NCBI GenBank assembly: GCA_013813125.1
Contig: JACCSH010000305.1
Span: forward strand, 1 to 8,497
Origin: Nocardioidaceae bacterium
GTDB taxonomy: Bacteria > Actinomycetota > Actinomycetes > Propionibacteriales > Nocardioidaceae
Direction of reading: 5' to 3'
DNA: 8,497 nucleotides
Shown here: piece after piece, positions 7,217-8,497 of the stretch
Layout of the letters: each line of letters begins with the position of its first letter
How positions within the stretch are numbered: the stretch's first letter is position 1
Program-made: the position numbers and the translations under genes
Notes under the pieces: model-generated
What the model saw: the letters and a program-made list of their open reading frames with translations, nothing else
Told to the model about the DNA's origin: nothing
Databases searched by the model: none

Positions 7217-8119
7217 ATGTCGATGCCGTTCTACGTGTCGCCCGAACAGCTGATGAAGGACCGGGCCGACTTTGCCCGCAAGGGGATCGGCAGAGGGCGC
7301 TCGGTCGTCGTCGTGCAGTACGCGGATGGATTGTTGTTCGTGGCCGAGAACCAGTCTCAGGCTCTACACAAGATCTCCGAACTCTATGACCGGTTGGCCT
7401 TCGCTGCCGTCGGGCGCTACAACGAGTTCGAGAACCTTCGGATCGCCGGTGTGCGGCTCGCTGACATGCGCGGCTACTCATACGACCGGCGAGACGTCAC
7501 GGGTCGGGGGCTGGCTAACGCCTACGCGCAAACCCTGGGCACAATCTTCAGCTCGGGGGGCGAGAAACCGTACGAGGTGGAGATTTTCGTTGCGGAGGTC
7601 GGTGACACTGCCGCCGATGACCAGGTCTACCGACTCACGTATGACGGCTCGGTGGCTGACGAACACGGGTATGCCGTGATGGGCGGATCAGCCGAGCAGG
7701 TCAGCGAGTACCTGAGCACCCACTACACCGAGGGGGCAGACCTGGAAACCTCGCTGGCGCTGGCTGTGGAGGCGCTCGGCCACGACGCAAGCGAGCCGCG
7801 GGTCTTGGCGGCTGACCGGCTCGAGGTGGCTGTTCTGGACCGCAGCCGCACCCAACCGCGCAAGTTTCGCCGGTTCCGCGGTGCCCAGCTGCGTGCGCTC
7901 GTGGACGCCGCCTTAGCGAGCGCAGCAGCCGCCCGAAGCGGTGCAGCAGAGTCGGTGAGGTCCGCAGCGCTCGACGACGACAACGAGATTCCGATCACCC
8001 CCGCTCACGTCAAACCGCCTCTTCCACAGGCGCCTTCGGGTTCGGACAAGTCAGCATCGATTCAGGCTTTGCCATCTTCGGCGAAGCAGCGCGACTCCGA
8101 TGACACCCCCGATGGGTGA
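7217..8119 (+). CDS. prcA: 20S proteasome alpha subunit PrcA with long C-terminal tail
   Basis: The alpha subunit forms the outer rings of the 20S core, gates substrate entry and receives the Mpa C terminus. It has no catalytic threonine. The N terminus [23 protein letters not shown] is the gate and H0 helix region; then come [37 protein letters not shown], the family block [26 protein letters not shown] and [12 protein letters not shown]. The conserved fold ends near residue 230 ([10 protein letters not shown], then [16 protein letters not shown]). Residues 231-300 form a low-complexity tail rich in Ala, Ser, Pro, Asp and Lys, making the protein about 50 residues longer than mycobacterial PrcA (about 248). 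AAAGGA lies 7 nt before the ATG. Its end overlaps the next gene. Confidence 0.96.
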   Translation: MSMPFYVSPEQLMKDRADFARKGIGRGRSVVVVQYADGLLFVAENQSQALHKISELYDRLAFAAVGRYNEFENLRIAGVRLADMRGYSYDRRDVTGRGLANAYAQTLGTIFSSGGEKPYEVEIFVAEVGDTAADDQVYRLTYDGSVADEHGYAVMGGSAEQVSEYLSTHYTEGADLETSLALAVEALGHDASEPRVLAADRLEVAVLDRSRTQPRKFRRFRGAQLRALVDAALASAAAARSGAAESVRSAALDDDNEIPITPAHVKPPLPQAPSGSDKSASIQALPSSAKQRDSDDTPDG

Positions 8120-8497
8120 CGGCGACGGTGACGCGGCTCGCTCTTGGCGCCAGATCGGAAGCGATGTGGTGCTGCACGAGGGCTGGATCCGGGTCTCCCG
8201 GCGCACCTACCAGTTGCCCGACGAGCGAATCGCCCAGTGGGACATGTTCGACGGCGGCCAGACGGTGGGAGTGCTGGCGCTGACTCCTGAGGGGCGCCTC
8301 GTCATGGTGCGGCAGTTCCGGCCAGGGCCGGATCGGGTAGTGCTTAATGTCCCAGGTGGCTTCGTCGATGCGGGGGAGACCCCGGTCGAGGCAGCGGCTC
8401 GAGAGCTGACTGAGGAAACCGGCTTCGTCAGCACCGACCTGGCGCACGTGGTAACCGCGATGAGCGCCTCCTCGACGGGGCAGCGGCACGTCGTGAT
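8100..8497 (+). CDS. NUDIX hydrolase, ADP-ribose pyrophosphatase-like (3' end outside window)
   Basis: An open frame that reaches the window edge without a stop; 132 complete residues are visible of an expected 180-200. The protein has a perfect NUDIX box at residues 87-109: Gly, five residues, Glu93, seven residues, Arg101-Glu102-Leu-Thr-Glu105-Glu106-Thr-Gly-Phe. These acidic residues bind the divalent metal needed to cleave nucleoside diphosphate-X compounds. The preceding [19 protein letters not shown] and the early [16 protein letters not shown] resemble the ADP-ribose/NDP-sugar pyrophosphatase subfamily; the substrate cannot be fixed from this. The ATG at 8100 overlaps prcA by 20 nt; the in-frame ATG at 8112 (8-nt overlap) is an alternative. 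The overlap suggests translational coupling with prcA. Confidence 0.85.
   Translation, partial: MTPPMGDGDGDAARSWRQIGSDVVLHEGWIRVSRRTYQLPDERIAQWDMFDGGQTVGVLALTPEGRLVMVRQFRPGPDRVVLNVPGGFVDAGETPVEAAARELTEETGFVSTDLAHVVTAMSASSTGQRHVV

Noticed and set aside
7217..8119. PrcA as a second catalytic beta subunit
   Set aside because: There is no propeptide followed by an N-terminal threonine, and the sequence blocks ([22 protein letters not shown]) are those of the alpha subunit.

Overview
The window is a GC-rich stretch from an actinobacterium (Actinomycetota; the lineage cannot be resolved further). Three things point there: a complete Pup-proteasome gene set, a DUF222/HNH (13E12-type) gene with an actinobacterial-type LexA box, and apparent leaderless promoters of the TANNNT type. 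All genes lie on the + strand and are densely packed.

Layout. Positions 1-1683 hold a DUF222/HNH endonuclease-like gene, whose start codon lies inside a near-perfect LexA (SOS) box. Positions 1728-2732 hold trmI, the tRNA m1A58 methyltransferase that often sits beside the proteasome locus in actinobacteria. After a short intergenic promoter region come mpa/arc (proteasomal AAA ATPase, 2824-4578), dop (4596-6101), pup (6154-6363), prcB (6360-7199) and prcA (7217-8119). A NUDIX hydrolase gene overlaps the end of prcA and runs off the window (8100 to beyond 8497). pafA, the Pup ligase, is not in the window. No tRNA, rRNA, CRISPR array, insertion sequence or convincing terminator was seen, and no gene-free stretch exceeds 300 bases.

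How the genes work together. Pup is conjugated to lysines of target proteins by PafA (not seen here). Mpa recognises Pup through its N-terminal coiled coils, unfolds the target and threads it into the 20S core made of PrcA and PrcB; its C-terminal GQYL motif docks onto the core. Dop removes Pup from substrates. Pup here already ends in Gly-Gly-Glu, so the deamidase activity of Dop should not be needed and its role is probably depupylation.

This is a known system rather than a new one. The points most worth a second look are: the SOS box fused to the start codon of the DUF222 gene; loss of three usual cysteines in its HNH domain; a repeated pattern of a TANNNT hexamer 6-8 nt before start codons (leaderless mRNA); the pre-deamidated Pup; a long low-complexity tail on PrcA; and a NUDIX gene translationally coupled to prcA.
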